A stretch of 64,000 bases of DNA. Source: CAZHHH01 sp052400685 (GTDB taxonomy: Bacteria > Bacteroidota > Bacteroidia > Bacteroidales > Marinilabiliaceae). Location: NCBI GenBank assembly GCA_052400685.1, contig JBQTGJ010000018.1, one strand, 5' to 3'. The position numbers and the translations under genes were made by a program. The notes beneath the pieces are model-generated. The model made no database searches, was not told the DNA's origin, and saw nothing but the letters and a program-made list of their open reading frames with translations. This document shows, one piece after another, positions 17,909-27,650 of the stretch; the stretch's first letter is position 1; each line of letters begins with the position of its first letter.

Positions 17909-18610
17909 GTTGGGTTTGGTCCTTTAAATCTTGTTTTCTGTTTCTTCTATTTAAACAGGTATTTTCTGTTCTGTTGTTTGCGCGTTGTTGCCGGGGTAAA
18001 TTGGTTAGCCTCTACGATACGAATGAGTCAAATTTATATTGATTAAATTTTGGTAGGTGCGCCAGCTCTTAAAATGATTAAATTTTCGATTGTATATAAA
18101 ATCCAGCGTTTCCATTCTGCTTATTTTTAAAGTAGTGATTTTTGAAAGATAAATCACGTTTGTGGGTTTGATCGTGCCTCAAAACCTGAAGTTTACTTTA
18201 CCGCTACTGTTGTTTTTGAGTAAAATAAAATGTTACGCATAAATATACTATTAATTTTCGATATGGTTAAATGACTTTTTTAGTATGCTGTTTTTTCAGA
18301 CGAAACATTTTCGTCCACTTCGCGATTGTGATTTTTAGTGGTTGGTTGGTTTTTATTATTTATAGGTTTGTATCTGAGGATGTTGTTTCAATAGTATCCA
18401 TTTTTTTAATGTTGGCAAGGAAGCGTCATTCTTTTGTGCATTCTTATTTTTAACTGGATCTTTTTTTAAGGTTTTTAGCTTATTAAGGTGCTGGATCTAA
18501 ATGTTCTATATAAAGTCTGTGTTTTTGTGACAGACATTATTTTATTACTTGATAAATAGGTATTCATGTTTAACAGTTTTTGCAATTTAAGTTAAAGGTA
18601 CTTAATTGCG
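17909..18610. other. Long AT-rich intergenic region without a supported gene
   Basis: Between the barrel gene and the OhrR-like regulator I see only scattered elements. A -7 octamer for the barrel gene is at 18029-18036 on the minus strand. A 7-bp hairpin GACGAAA/TTTCGTC lies at 18299-18315. A 60-codon frame at 18271-18453 encodes a hydrophobic peptide; it has no recognisable family or start signal and I do not call it a gene. Confidence 0.5.
18029..18036 (-). promoter_or_regulatory. -7 promoter element upstream of the barrel protein gene
   Basis: On the minus strand this reads TAAATTTG, an exact TAnnTTTG match, 120 bp before the start codon. No -33 TTG at the proper distance. Confidence 0.3.
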
Positions 18611-18651
18611 ACAAATTGTATTGTGCAAAATATAATTTTACACTATGTTTG
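18611..18651 (+). promoter_or_regulatory. Promoter and probable operator of the OhrR-like gene
   Basis: This is the best complete Bacteroidetes promoter in the window: TTG at 18621-18623, 20 bp spacer, TATGTTTG at 18644-18651, 18 bp before the ATG. The small palindrome ACAAATTGT (18611-18619) abuts the -33 box. It resembles the ACAATT-type half-sites bound by OhrR-family repressors, which suggests autoregulation (inference). Confidence 0.6.
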
Positions 18652-18669
18652 CATTCATAAATTAATTAA

Positions 18670-19113
18670 ATGGATGATTTTTTAAAGTTGAAGAATCAGG
18701 TTTGTTTTCCCATTTATGCTTTGTCGCGGGAAATTATAAGTCATTATCGGCCATTTTTGGAGTCACTTGATATCACTTATCCTCAGTATTTGGTTCTAAT
18801 GGTTTTATGGGAAGAGAAGACGCAGACCGTTAATCAGTTGGGAGGAAAGCTTCGATTGGATAGTGGCACGTTGACGCCATTGTTGAAGCGATTGGAATCC
18901 AAAGGGCTGATTTTGCGGCGTCGAAAATCGACGGATGAGCGGGTGGTAGAAATTTCGTTGTCGGAGCAAGGTAAACAATTAAGGGCTAAGGCGGTTGATG
19001 TTCCCACTCAACTAATGGAATCGATACCGGTAACCATGGACGAATTGATTCGGTTGAAAGAGATTGTGAATGATATTTTGGATCGTATGTGTTCCAAAAA
19101 CAGAAATGCTTAA
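18670..19113 (+). CDS. ohrR: MarR-family regulator, OhrR-like organic peroxide sensor
   Basis: 147 aa, MarR length. The winged helix spans about 55-110 (LTPLLKRLESKGLILRRRKS, DERVVEISLSEQG). Cys12, in KNQVCFPIYALSREI, occupies the position of the peroxide-reactive cysteine of OhrR proteins, and the surrounding residues match that subfamily. OhrR repressors are released when this cysteine is oxidised by organic hydroperoxides or hypochlorite. No ohr gene is adjacent. Instead a nitroreductase gene follows at 40 bp and is the likely regulated partner. Confidence 0.85.
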   Translation: MDDFLKLKNQVCFPIYALSREIISHYRPFLESLDITYPQYLVLMVLWEEKTQTVNQLGGKLRLDSGTLTPLLKRLESKGLILRRRKSTDERVVEISLSEQGKQLRAKAVDVPTQLMESIPVTMDELIRLKEIVNDILDRMCSKNRNA

Positions 19114-19153
19114 ATGTTTGTGTTATTTCAATATATTATTAAAGACTAAAATT

Positions 19154-19783
19154 ATGTTACTGGATAATTTGAATTGGCGTTATGCCACAAAGAAGTACGA
19201 TGCTACAAAGAAAGTAGCCGAGGAAGATGTTAAAAAGATTGTAGAAGCTGCTCGTATGGCACCTACGTCATCGGGATTGCAGCAGTTTAGAGTAATTGTG
19301 ATTACCGATCAGGCTTTGAAAGAGAAAATTGTACCGGTGGCAATGGGGCAGGATATTGTAGCCGAATGTTCGCATTTGTTGGTGTTTGCTGCATGGGATA
19401 AATATACTGAAGAACGGATTGACAATGCATACAATTTTATTACAGACGAGCGTGACTTGCCTCGCGGACGTTTTTCTTCATATACCGATCGGCTGAAGGC
19501 GATGTATTTGCAGCAGTCGGCCGAGGAGAACTTTGTTCATACGGCTCGTCAGGCTTATATTGGTTTTGGTCTGGCTATTGCACAGGCTGCCGAGTTGAAA
19601 GTTGACAGCACTCCTATGGAGGGATTCGTACCTGCCGAGCTGGACGAGTTACTTGGCCTACGCCAAATGGGATTGCGAAGCGTTACAATATTACCGCTCG
19701 GTTATCGTGCCGAAGAAGGCGACTGGCTGGCTGATATGAAAAAAGTTCGTATTCCTGAAGATGAATTTGTGATCAGAATGTAA
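19154..19783 (+). CDS. NAD(P)H-dependent nitroreductase family oxidoreductase (NfsB-like)
   Basis: 209 aa from ATG 19154. An in-frame upstream extension into the ohrR coding region is rejected because family proteins begin at the NLNWRYATKKYD segment. The FMN-binding pattern RMAPTSSGLQQFR (about 34-46) and the C-terminal GLRQMGLRSVTILPLGYRAEEGDW fit NfsB/YfkO-like flavoproteins. These reduce nitro compounds, quinones or peroxide-derived electrophiles. It is 40 bp downstream of the OhrR-like gene, so probably a redox-stress operon. Confidence 0.88.
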   Translation: MLLDNLNWRYATKKYDATKKVAEEDVKKIVEAARMAPTSSGLQQFRVIVITDQALKEKIVPVAMGQDIVAECSHLLVFAAWDKYTEERIDNAYNFITDERDLPRGRFSSYTDRLKAMYLQQSAEENFVHTARQAYIGFGLAIAQAAELKVDSTPMEGFVPAELDELLGLRQMGLRSVTILPLGYRAEEGDWLADMKKVRIPEDEFVIRM

Positions 19784-19821
19784 GTCGTATCAACAAGACG
19801 ACTCAATCACTTGCTAAGGAA

Positions 19822-19930
19822 TGCTCAATTTTAAAGCCTGCGAAGTCCTGAAAAAAGTGATTTTGATATGGTAAATGACTGTTTGGAGGACAAGTATTAC
19901 AGCTAAGTTGAACTTTTCTTGCAAGCATTA
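19822..19930 (+). repeat. Dispersed intergenic repeat, copy C
   Basis: Shares GCCTGCGAAGTCCTG (19837-19850), TGGTAAATGACTGTTTGGAG, and a long match to copy G over AAGTTGAACTTTTCTTGCAA followed by GCA (19905-19927). The right end, read inverted, is TAATGCTTGCAAG and fits the TARTGCYTG terminal motif. It lies between the nitroreductase gene and its terminator, so it would be transcribed. Confidence 0.65.
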
Positions 19931-19950
19931 AGTATTTGGATATTTATTTG

Positions 19951-19995
19951 AAGGCTGCCGATATGGATTTTAATCCTGTCTGGCAGCCTTTTTTT
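19951..19995 (+). terminator. Intrinsic terminator after the OhrR-nitroreductase unit
   Basis: Stem AAGGCTGCC (19951-19959) with GGCAGCCTT (19982-19990), loop of 22 nt, then a run of seven T. Confidence 0.85.
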
Positions 19996-20141
19996 ATTTT
20001 CCTTCCAATTATCCCTCGTAATTACAGCATTGTTTTGTAGTTGCCTTATTTACCCTTTGTTTTTTTTCGTTAAAAAGGAATAATACGACAACCCGGTTTC
20101 TGGTCAAACCGGCTCTCCTCTCCATTGTGTTTATTTCAAAA

Positions 20142-20226
20142 TACAAGTGCAACGTTTTAGTTTAATCGTTTGATGAATTTCCCACCAGAGTCTTCTGGCC
20201 GCGCAAGCTTTAACCCTGAACTTTCT
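20142..20226 (-). repeat. Possible degraded copy H of the dispersed repeat
   Basis: The complement of 20199-20224 contains GTTCAGGGTTAAAGCTTGCG, similar to the family core, and AAAACGTTGC appears further on. Similarity is weak, and the call rests partly on finding it in a gap of the same type. Confidence 0.3.
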
Positions 20227-20368
20227 GTTTTTAAATCAGGTTTTCATAATCAATGAATTTACTTAACAGAGATTTAGCCTTTAGCTGACAATTAGTTCTT
20301 ATATGATAATTATTCTTGTGCTGAGAAATTAAAGCGATTCTTTTATAAAAGTTCGATTTTTAGGACAA

Positions 20369-20382
20369 AATCTATATAGATT
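20369..20382. promoter_or_regulatory. Perfect 14-bp palindrome upstream of susC
   Basis: AATCTATATAGATT is exactly self-complementary. It lies 58 bp before the -7 octamer at 20440 and about 90 bp before the susC start. A regulator-binding site for the polysaccharide utilisation locus is possible. AT-rich palindromes of this length can occur by chance. Confidence 0.35.
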
Positions 20383-20439
20383 GATTGTATTGTCTAGTTG
20401 TTTGAATAAATAATCCAGCGCACAAAGTGTTATGAAATG

Positions 20440-20447
20440 TAAATTTG
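20440..20447 (+). promoter_or_regulatory. -7 promoter element of the susC operon
   Basis: TAAATTTG fits TAnnTTTG, 25 bp before the susC ATG. No good -33 TTG, which is common for activator-dependent Sus promoters. Confidence 0.45.
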
Positions 20448-20472
20448 GGTATTAAAATCTAAATTATCTTCT

Positions 20473-23469
20473 ATGAAACAATTCATTTTAAAATTAGTCA
20501 TGTTAACCTTTTTAATAGGTTATTCATTTAATACGTGGGGCCAGGCCATTCAATTGTCTGGAACTGTATTAGATGATCAGGGAAATACAATGCCGGGTGT
20601 TTCTGTTATTGTAAAAGGAACAACAAACGGTACGATTACTGATGTTGATGGTGAATTTATGTTACGATTACCTTCAGTTGCCAAAATTTTGGTTTTTTCT
20701 TTTGTTGGCTATGAAACGAAAGAAGTTGTACTTGATCAAAATACCACCAGTATCACAGTCAGTTTAAAGCCAAGTGTGATAGGTCTGGATGAAGTGGTCG
20801 CTATTGGATATGGAAAAATGACACGAAAGGATGTTACTAGTTCAATAACTACTATTAGCGCTAAAGATCTTAATACCGGCGTTTATAGCGATCCGTCACA
20901 ATTACTGCAGGGAAAAGTTCCCGGTTTAACAATTACACAAACTTCTAACCCTAACGGTAGCTCATCTATTACTTTGCGTGGCGCTTCTACTTTGCGCACC
21001 GGCGAAGCACAGGAACCATACTACATTATTGATGGAACGCCGGGGATGTCACTGTCTCTGATTGCACCAGAGGATATTGAAAGTATCGATGTTCTGCGTG
21101 ATGCCTCAGCAACTGCTATTTATGGATCAAAAGCTGCCAATGGAGTTATTCTTGTTACAACAAAAAAAGGTAATAAAAATGGAAAGACCAATGTAAGCTA
21201 TAGTAGTTATGTAGCTACTGATAATGTATTAAATAATTTGGATATGATGACGGCCGGAGAGCTTCGTGCCTATGCTTCAGCCAATGGCGTTTCTCTGCCG
21301 AATGATGAAGGGGGTAATACCGACTGGCAAAAGGAAGTTCAACGTTCTGCATTTAGTCAGAATCACAATGTTTCTATTAGTGGTGGCGATGAACAGACCA
21401 GTTATAATACGAGTATTAATTATATGGACAAACAGGGGGTTATCAAGGAAACTGATATGAACCGTTTCATTGCCCGGTCTTTTTTACAAACTACAACACT
21501 GGCTGATCGTTTAACACTGTCGTTCAGTCTGAACGGAAGCATTACCAACAATCACAATGTACCTATGGGAAATCAGGGAACTAGTGTTCTTGATGCCATG
21601 AATTATTATTCTCCTTTGGTCCCTGTAAAGAATGAAGATAACAGTTGGTATCAAAGTTCCGGAATCTCTCAGAATTACAATCCAATGTCAATGATTTACG
21701 AGGATGAATACAATACGGAGAGCAAACGTTTACAAGGTATTGCCAATGCTTCTTTCAGTATTGTTGATGGTTTGGTTTATAATCTGGGCCTTTCTTATCA
21801 AAACGAGCAACATCTTTATAGTAATTATAACACTTCAGCTTCTCAGATTTATTCATCTCAGCATGGTCAGGCAAGTCGAACAGCAGTCGAGAATACGAAA
21901 ACTGTTTTAGAGACTTATCTTAATTATGATAAGATTTTTAAAGATGTTCACAAATTTGGTCTTATGGCGGGTTATTCCTGGGAGCAGTCTGATAATAATG
22001 ATGGCTTTGGACTTACTGTGTATAATTTTTATGATGATGCTCTGAAATATTATAATATGGGGTATGCCAATAGTATGGATATTTCAGGTATTAATAGCAA
22101 TCATACACTCTCTACTTTGCGTATGATTTCTTTTTATGGTCGTTTTAATTACAGTTATAATAGCAAATACTTATTTCAGGCGACTTTGCGTCGTGATGGT
22201 AGTTCTGCTTTTGGCAAGAATAACCGTTGGGCCACTTTCCCTTCTTTATCAGCATCCTGGCGTTTGGCTGAGGAGGGTTTTATTAAAAATTTAAATGTGT
22301 TTGATGATTTGAAATTTCGTATTGGTTATGGCGTAAGTGGAAATTCATTAGGTTTTGACGCATATACAGCCATACAAACTTATGGTGCTTCAGGCTGGTT
22401 CTCTTACACAGATAAAAACGGGAACATTTTAGATTACCGTACTTTAGCCGCCACAAGCAACGCCAATCCCGATTTGAAGTGGGAACGCACCAGTATGCTT
22501 AATATTGGCATGGATTTCGGGTTTTTAAAAAACCGCATTACAGGTACTTTGGAATATTACGACAAAGGAACAGAGGACTTGATATATAGTTATGCTGTAT
22601 CTACCAACCGTTATCCTTATGGAAGTATGCTTGCTAATGTTGGTGAGATTAGCAACAAAGGGATAGAATTTTCTTTGAATGTAATTCCTGTTCAATCGGA
22701 AAAATTTCGTTGGGAAACATCTTTAAATCTTTCTCACAATAACAATGAGGTTGTAAGTCTTTCTAATCAAACTTATTCAGTGGATTATATCAATGCCGGG
22801 AATCCGAATATTGGAGGCTACTCTACAGCTAATGTTCAGCGTATAATGGAAGGTGAAGCGATAGGAACTTTTTATATGTGGGAATGGGCTGGATATAATG
22901 ACAGTGGCGTTTCTCAGTTTTATGTGCATGATCCGGAAACCGGCGAGCGCACCGGTGAGTTTACGACCAGTCCGCAGGAAACGGATCGCACTAAAGTTGG
23001 AAGTGCGCAACCTGAGTTAACTTATGGATGGAATAATACGCTGAATTATAAAAATTGGACTTTAACCGCATTTATTCAGGGGGTGACCGGTAATAAAATA
23101 TTGAATTCAACCCGTGCTCAATACAACTATATTGCATTAGTTTCAACAGGAAAGAATGTATTACGCGAAGTTGCAACCAATCAGAAGTATACCGATGTCA
23201 ATGCACAGGCGCCTTCAGATCGATATTTGGAAGACGGTAAATATCTGCGTCTTTCTACCTTATCTCTGAATTATAACTTTGGAAAAGTTGGGGATTATAT
23301 TAACGGATTAAATGTTTATGCTACTTGCAACAACCTGTTGACAATGAGTAGTTATAAAGGGCTCGATCCAGAAATTTCTTTAGGTGGTCTCACGCCAGGC
23401 ATTGACAGTCGCGAAACATATTATCCCCGAACCCGAACTTTTATGATTGGGCTTAATGTCAATTTCTAA
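20473..23469 (+). CDS. SusC/RagA-family TonB-linked outer-membrane transporter
   Basis: 998 aa. Order: signal peptide to about 24, CarboxypepD-regulatory-like domain (about 26-110, GTVLDDQGNTMPGVSVIVKG), plug domain (VVAIGYGKMTRKDVTSSI, then YYIIDGTPG), and a long beta barrel ending in TFMIGLNVNF. It imports oligosaccharides across the outer membrane, powered by TonB, with the SusD lid encoded 12 bp downstream. It has no N-terminal STN domain, so anti-sigma signalling through it is unlikely. The HTCS regulator at the far end of the locus is the expected controller. The glycan is unknown, but downstream GH92 and GH28-like enzymes suggest mannose- and uronate-containing material. Confidence 0.95.
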   Translation: MKQFILKLVMLTFLIGYSFNTWGQAIQLSGTVLDDQGNTMPGVSVIVKGTTNGTITDVDGEFMLRLPSVAKILVFSFVGYETKEVVLDQNTTSITVSLKPSVIGLDEVVAIGYGKMTRKDVTSSITTISAKDLNTGVYSDPSQLLQGKVPGLTITQTSNPNGSSSITLRGASTLRTGEAQEPYYIIDGTPGMSLSLIAPEDIESIDVLRDASATAIYGSKAANGVILVTTKKGNKNGKTNVSYSSYVATDNVLNNLDMMTAGELRAYASANGVSLPNDEGGNTDWQKEVQRSAFSQNHNVSISGGDEQTSYNTSINYMDKQGVIKETDMNRFIARSFLQTTTLADRLTLSFSLNGSITNNHNVPMGNQGTSVLDAMNYYSPLVPVKNEDNSWYQSSGISQNYNPMSMIYEDEYNTESKRLQGIANASFSIVDGLVYNLGLSYQNEQHLYSNYNTSASQIYSSQHGQASRTAVENTKTVLETYLNYDKIFKDVHKFGLMAGYSWEQSDNNDGFGLTVYNFYDDALKYYNMGYANSMDISGINSNHTLSTLRMISFYGRFNYSYNSKYLFQATLRRDGSSAFGKNNRWATFPSLSASWRLAEEGFIKNLNVFDDLKFRIGYGVSGNSLGFDAYTAIQTYGASGWFSYTDKNGNILDYRTLAATSNANPDLKWERTSMLNIGMDFGFLKNRITGTLEYYDKGTEDLIYSYAVSTNRYPYGSMLANVGEISNKGIEFSLNVIPVQSEKFRWETSLNLSHNNNEVVSLSNQTYSVDYINAGNPNIGGYSTANVQRIMEGEAIGTFYMWEWAGYNDSGVSQFYVHDPETGERTGEFTTSPQETDRTKVGSAQPELTYGWNNTLNYKNWTLTAFIQGVTGNKILNSTRAQYNYIALVSTGKNVLREVATNQKYTDVNAQAPSDRYLEDGKYLRLSTLSLNYNFGKVGDYINGLNVYATCNNLLTMSSYKGLDPEISLGGLTPGIDSRETYYPRTRTFMIGLNVNF

Positions 23470-23481
23470 AATTAAATTCCT

Positions 23482-25104
23482 ATGAAAAAAATAAATATTA
23501 AAAATTATATATCGGCTGCATTTATAGCTTTGGCTGCAAGCAGTTGTACCGATTTGGATGTGGATATAAAATCTCAATACACGTCATATCCGGATTCTGA
23601 GATTGCCGTTGAGGCCAAGACTTCTGACGTTTATTATGCATTCCGGGGTGTTTTAGGTCGCCGATATAATGAGGCAATGACACTTTCGTCTGATGAATGT
23701 ATGGGCGTTAGTTTTGATGGCGATTATTATGATTCTGGTAATTATGCACATCCTAGTCTGCATAACTTTATGGCTGATGATGCATGTATGGGATATTGGT
23801 CTGACCTGGCAAGTGGTATAACTAAATGTAATCAGGTTATTGTTGATTTGGGAGGTGAAGAAGAAGCCGTCAACGCGCCGGTTCGTGCCATTCGTGCTTT
23901 CTATCATTTCATTTTGATGGATAGTTATGGAGATGTTCCTATTTTAGATCATGCATTGGAGGCGGATGAGGTTTTGAATCGTAGTCCTCGCGCGGATGTG
24001 GCTGAATGGATAGAATCTGAATTGTTGACGATACGTGACAATATGCCAACAAATGTTGATGCCTCTACCTATGGAAAGCCAACTTATTGGATGGTTAATG
24101 CACTATTGGCAAAGTTGTATATCAATTGGAATGTCTACACAAAAGATGTTACCAACTCAAGTTGGTCGGCAACTGACGTAAATGAGAAATTGGATGATTG
24201 TGTATCTGCATGTGATGAAATTATTCAATCGGGCTTTTTTAATCTTAGTGATGACTACCTGACTAAATTTTATCCTACCAATGGTTACAGTATAAAAGAT
24301 TTTATTTATGCTATGCCATACACAGCTGCGAATAAGGATGGATTGACTTACGGCCGTTTTCGTACATGGCGTAAAGGGGATAGTGATGGCAACAGTGGTG
24401 CTGGTCTTTACGGAATGCCCCTGGCAAAATCGGCTGCTGGTAATTTTGCTGTTAATCCGGAGTTTGCCGAATTATTTAATCTGGATGGTGATCGTCGTAA
24501 TGAGGCTATATTTAAAGACGCATTGTATCAGTATGATCCTGCCACTTATCAGGTAACAACAACGCCGTTTGTTTATAAGGGCGAACCGGTTGTTTTGACT
24601 AAGTCTATTGTATTGGCGGTTGAGGATGAGAATCTTAATGTCGGGAATACTGTGTCTGGCTGGTCACAGGGGTATCGTTTCAATAAGTTTATAATGGATC
24701 CAAACGATTATGGATTATACAGTCGTTGCCAGGACAATGATGTGCCAATTTTTCGTTATGCTGACATCCTGCTTACCAAGTGCGAGGCGATTTTAAGGGG
24801 TGCCAACGCTACAAATGGCGATACGCCTATGGGGTTGTTTAATCAGATACGTTCTTATGTCAATGCACCTGCCATTAGTTCAGAACCTACATTGGATGAG
24901 TTACTTGATGAACGTGGTCGTGAGTTTTTCGACGAAAATTGGCGTCGTAATGACTTAATCCGCTTCGGCCATTTTGAAGAGGACTGGGGTTACAAAAATG
25001 CCATTAATCCAAATGCCAAAACTGATTATACCAAACGCATATTTCCTGTTCCAACAGGTGTTTTGAATGAGAATACCAACTGGACTCAAAATACAGGCTA
25101 TTAA
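23482..25104 (+). CDS. SusD/RagB-family surface glycan-binding lipoprotein
   Basis: 540 aa. Lipoprotein signal with Cys22 (AASSC). Family landmarks are NQVIVDLGGEEEAVNAPVRAIRAFYHF region near 112-140, SPRADVAEWIESEL, and a C-terminal DERGREFFDENWRRNDLIRF near 475 followed by YTKRIFPVPTGVLNEN. It caps the SusC barrel and captures oligosaccharides on the cell surface. It directly follows susC and is followed by a terminator, so the downstream glycosidases may be read partly from another promoter. Confidence 0.95.
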   Translation: MKKINIKNYISAAFIALAASSCTDLDVDIKSQYTSYPDSEIAVEAKTSDVYYAFRGVLGRRYNEAMTLSSDECMGVSFDGDYYDSGNYAHPSLHNFMADDACMGYWSDLASGITKCNQVIVDLGGEEEAVNAPVRAIRAFYHFILMDSYGDVPILDHALEADEVLNRSPRADVAEWIESELLTIRDNMPTNVDASTYGKPTYWMVNALLAKLYINWNVYTKDVTNSSWSATDVNEKLDDCVSACDEIIQSGFFNLSDDYLTKFYPTNGYSIKDFIYAMPYTAANKDGLTYGRFRTWRKGDSDGNSGAGLYGMPLAKSAAGNFAVNPEFAELFNLDGDRRNEAIFKDALYQYDPATYQVTTTPFVYKGEPVVLTKSIVLAVEDENLNVGNTVSGWSQGYRFNKFIMDPNDYGLYSRCQDNDVPIFRYADILLTKCEAILRGANATNGDTPMGLFNQIRSYVNAPAISSEPTLDELLDERGREFFDENWRRNDLIRFGHFEEDWGYKNAINPNAKTDYTKRIFPVPTGVLNENTNWTQNTGY

Positions 25105-25121
25105 TTTTAATTTGTTCTGTG

Positions 25122-25156
25122 AAAAGGAGGGTGTTCCTCAGAATATCCTCCTTTTT
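25122..25156 (+). terminator. Terminator after susD
   Basis: Stem AAAAGGAGG (25122-25130) with CCTCCTTTT (25147-25155), 16-nt loop, ending in T. It is placed between susCD and the glycosidases, as in many Sus-type loci where susCD mRNA is more abundant. Confidence 0.75.
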
Positions 25157-25290
25157 AAGTTTATTCAGGTGGTCTATGAATTTTTGTTTTTAATAAATAA
25201 TATGGGCGCACTAACAATGTCGCATCGCTTTAGGATGTGAGAAGTATTGCCCTGTGTTTTGGTATTTTCAAATTAAATTAATATTCCGGA

Positions 25291-27645
25291 ATGTCGACTA
25301 GCCATAATATTTTGATATATATCTTTAAGTGTTGTTTTTATCAAATCATAGGGGTTTTGTTTTGTCTTATTTTGGGAGCGTCGTGCGTGATAAATAAGAA
25401 AGCAAAAACATCAGAAAGCGCGTTTGTAAATAAAGTATATCCATTACTTGACACCGAAAATTCCCGATGGTTCTTTTTTTCTTCTGCTTCGCGGCCTTTT
25501 GGTATGGTAAATTTAAGTCCGGATACTGAAACCAATGGTGCCTGGGGAAGTGGATACCGATATAATACAGACACTGTTAAAGGATTTAGTCACGTTCATG
25601 CCTGGCAATTGGCAGGTCCATCTATAATGCCAATTGATCCCACTTTAATCAATGCTGATCGTTTATTTCAGAATTATTATTCAGATTTTAGTCATCAAAC
25701 CGAAACAATATCCCCCGGATATCATCAGTTGTTTTTAAAGCGGTATCAAATACAAACAGAATTAACTTCAACAAAACGGGTTGGTTTTCATCGGTATACC
25801 TTTGGCGAAAATATTGCATTGCTTTTTAATTTAAATGGACAACTTGGTCCTAGTTTTATGAGTGACGGCGTTCTTAAAAAGTCAGGAAAGGCTGATTTTA
25901 TTACAGGCCAGGTAACCAATAAGCCCACATTTCGCCGTCCTAAACCATGCACTATATATTTTGCCGTAAAATTTAACAGGCCTGTTGAAAAAATAGTACG
26001 AGATTCAATTACAGGTAATTATCTTGTCTGCTTTCGGAATGTTAAGTCTAAATCTTTACTGGTGAAATTGGCCATATCATATACTTCCGTCACAAATGCT
26101 GAAATAAATATGAAAGAAGAATTGCCTGGTTGGAATTTTGATCGGGTGGTTAAAGACTCTAAATCTGAATGGAATGGTTTATTATCGCGCATTGAAGTTG
26201 AAGGAGGGACCACTGAACAGCAGCAAAGGTTTTATACCGATTTATGGCATGCGCTTCAGGGGCGTAGAATTATTAGTGATGTAAATGGTGCGTATCCCGA
26301 TAATACCGGTGACGAATTTAGGATAGGACAACTTCCGCTTAACGATAACGGGAAACCATTGTTTAATCATTATAATTCCGATTCGTTCTGGGGGGCACAA
26401 TGGACCATAAACACGCTTTGGGGTTTAGTCTATCCTGATGTAATGGAAGAGTTTGTTCATTCGCTGATGCAGTATTACAAAGATGGCGGATTAATACCAA
26501 GAGGTCCTTCAGGCGGGAATTATACATATGTAATGACCGGAGCTTCATCCAATCCATTTATTATAAGCGCAATTCAAAAAGGTATTATCAAAAATGATTT
26601 GGATAATATTTATCAGGCACTAAAGAAAAATCAAATGCCTGGAGGTATAATGGATAAGGTTGGATATGAGCATAACACAAGTGTTGGAGGAGGTTTGTCA
26701 TATTATATAGCGAACGGATATGTACCTTACCCGCTTTCAGACATATCTTATGGTGCACATCAGGATGGTGCTAGTCAGACTTTAGAATATGCTTATCAGG
26801 ATTGGGCATTAGCGCAGTTAGCTTTAAAGTTGAATAAAAAAGTAGATGCCCGGTATTTTCTTAATCGGAGTTTAAATTATAAAAATGTATACGATACAAT
26901 AAGTGGATGGATGCGGCCTAAAAATATTCATGGAAAATGGAAAGCTGATTTTGACCCTTATTTGATTGAAAATGGATTTATAGAAGCGAATGGTGCACAA
27001 AACACGTGGTATGTCCCTCATGATATAGAAGGTCTTAGTCAGTTAATGGGAGGAAACGAGGCTGCCTCCTTAAAATTAAACCAGGCGTTTACTGAATCCG
27101 AAAAACTGGGTTTTACGGCGGGCTCTTCGCATGAAAGAGAAAAGCATCCCGAATTTAGTCGAATACCTATTAATTATGGCAATCAACCATCTATTCAAAC
27201 TGCCTTCATTTTTAATTATTTGAGCAACCCCTGGTTGACGCAATATTGGTCGCGTAAAGTTGTTGAGAACGTTTATGAAGGGGTTGGTACACAAAGAGGT
27301 TATAGTGGAGATGAAGATCAGGGATTGATGAGTTCATTATCGGTACTGATGAAAATGGGTTTGTTCTCAATGAAAGGGGGGTGTTCTTTAGAACCCCAAT
27401 TAGAAATTGGAAGTCCCATTTTCGATAAAATCAGAATTCATCTATGTCGTGATTATTATAAAGGTAAGACGTTTACCATTGTGGCAAAAAATAACTCTGG
27501 TAAAAATTGTTTTGTTCAATCAGCATCATTAAATGGAGAAGAGGTTCGTTTTTATTCGATTCCTCAACATAAGTTTACGGATGGAGGTGTTTTAGTTTTA
27601 CAAATGGATAGTGTCCTCAATAAAAACTGGGGATTTAAAAAATAG
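25291..27645 (+). CDS. GH92 family alpha-mannosidase, lipoprotein
   Basis: 784 aa. A lipoprotein signal with a long N-terminal region ends at Cys32 (LGASC), so the enzyme is probably on the surface or in the periplasm. GH92 features: VYPLLDTENSRWFFFSS replaces the usual GT..G opening, RPFGMVNLSPDT, SGYRYN, GFSHVHAW, and the catalytic-region GDEDQGLMSS near 671. GH92 enzymes are calcium-dependent exo-alpha-mannosidases, mostly alpha-1,2 to 1,4. Several conserved segments are altered compared with the second GH92 here (LFNHYNSDSFWGAQWT instead of the YAIWDTYRS type), so its specificity may differ. Confidence 0.87.
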   Translation: MSTSHNILIYIFKCCFYQIIGVLFCLILGASCVINKKAKTSESAFVNKVYPLLDTENSRWFFFSSASRPFGMVNLSPDTETNGAWGSGYRYNTDTVKGFSHVHAWQLAGPSIMPIDPTLINADRLFQNYYSDFSHQTETISPGYHQLFLKRYQIQTELTSTKRVGFHRYTFGENIALLFNLNGQLGPSFMSDGVLKKSGKADFITGQVTNKPTFRRPKPCTIYFAVKFNRPVEKIVRDSITGNYLVCFRNVKSKSLLVKLAISYTSVTNAEINMKEELPGWNFDRVVKDSKSEWNGLLSRIEVEGGTTEQQQRFYTDLWHALQGRRIISDVNGAYPDNTGDEFRIGQLPLNDNGKPLFNHYNSDSFWGAQWTINTLWGLVYPDVMEEFVHSLMQYYKDGGLIPRGPSGGNYTYVMTGASSNPFIISAIQKGIIKNDLDNIYQALKKNQMPGGIMDKVGYEHNTSVGGGLSYYIANGYVPYPLSDISYGAHQDGASQTLEYAYQDWALAQLALKLNKKVDARYFLNRSLNYKNVYDTISGWMRPKNIHGKWKADFDPYLIENGFIEANGAQNTWYVPHDIEGLSQLMGGNEAASLKLNQAFTESEKLGFTAGSSHEREKHPEFSRIPINYGNQPSIQTAFIFNYLSNPWLTQYWSRKVVENVYEGVGTQRGYSGDEDQGLMSSLSVLMKMGLFSMKGGCSLEPQLEIGSPIFDKIRIHLCRDYYKGKTFTIVAKNNSGKNCFVQSASLNGEEVRFYSIPQHKFTDGGVLVLQMDSVLNKNWGFKK

Positions 27646-27650
27646 AAATA

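Noticed and set aside
18271..18453. 60-codon hydrophobic plus-strand frame in the gap before the OhrR-like gene
   Set aside because: AT-rich DNA gives hydrophobic frames by chance; no promoter at the right distance, no family and no conserved neighbour.
19070..19153. N-terminal extension of the nitroreductase into the regulator gene
   Set aside because: The extra 28 residues overlap ohrR in another frame and precede the family's normal start.
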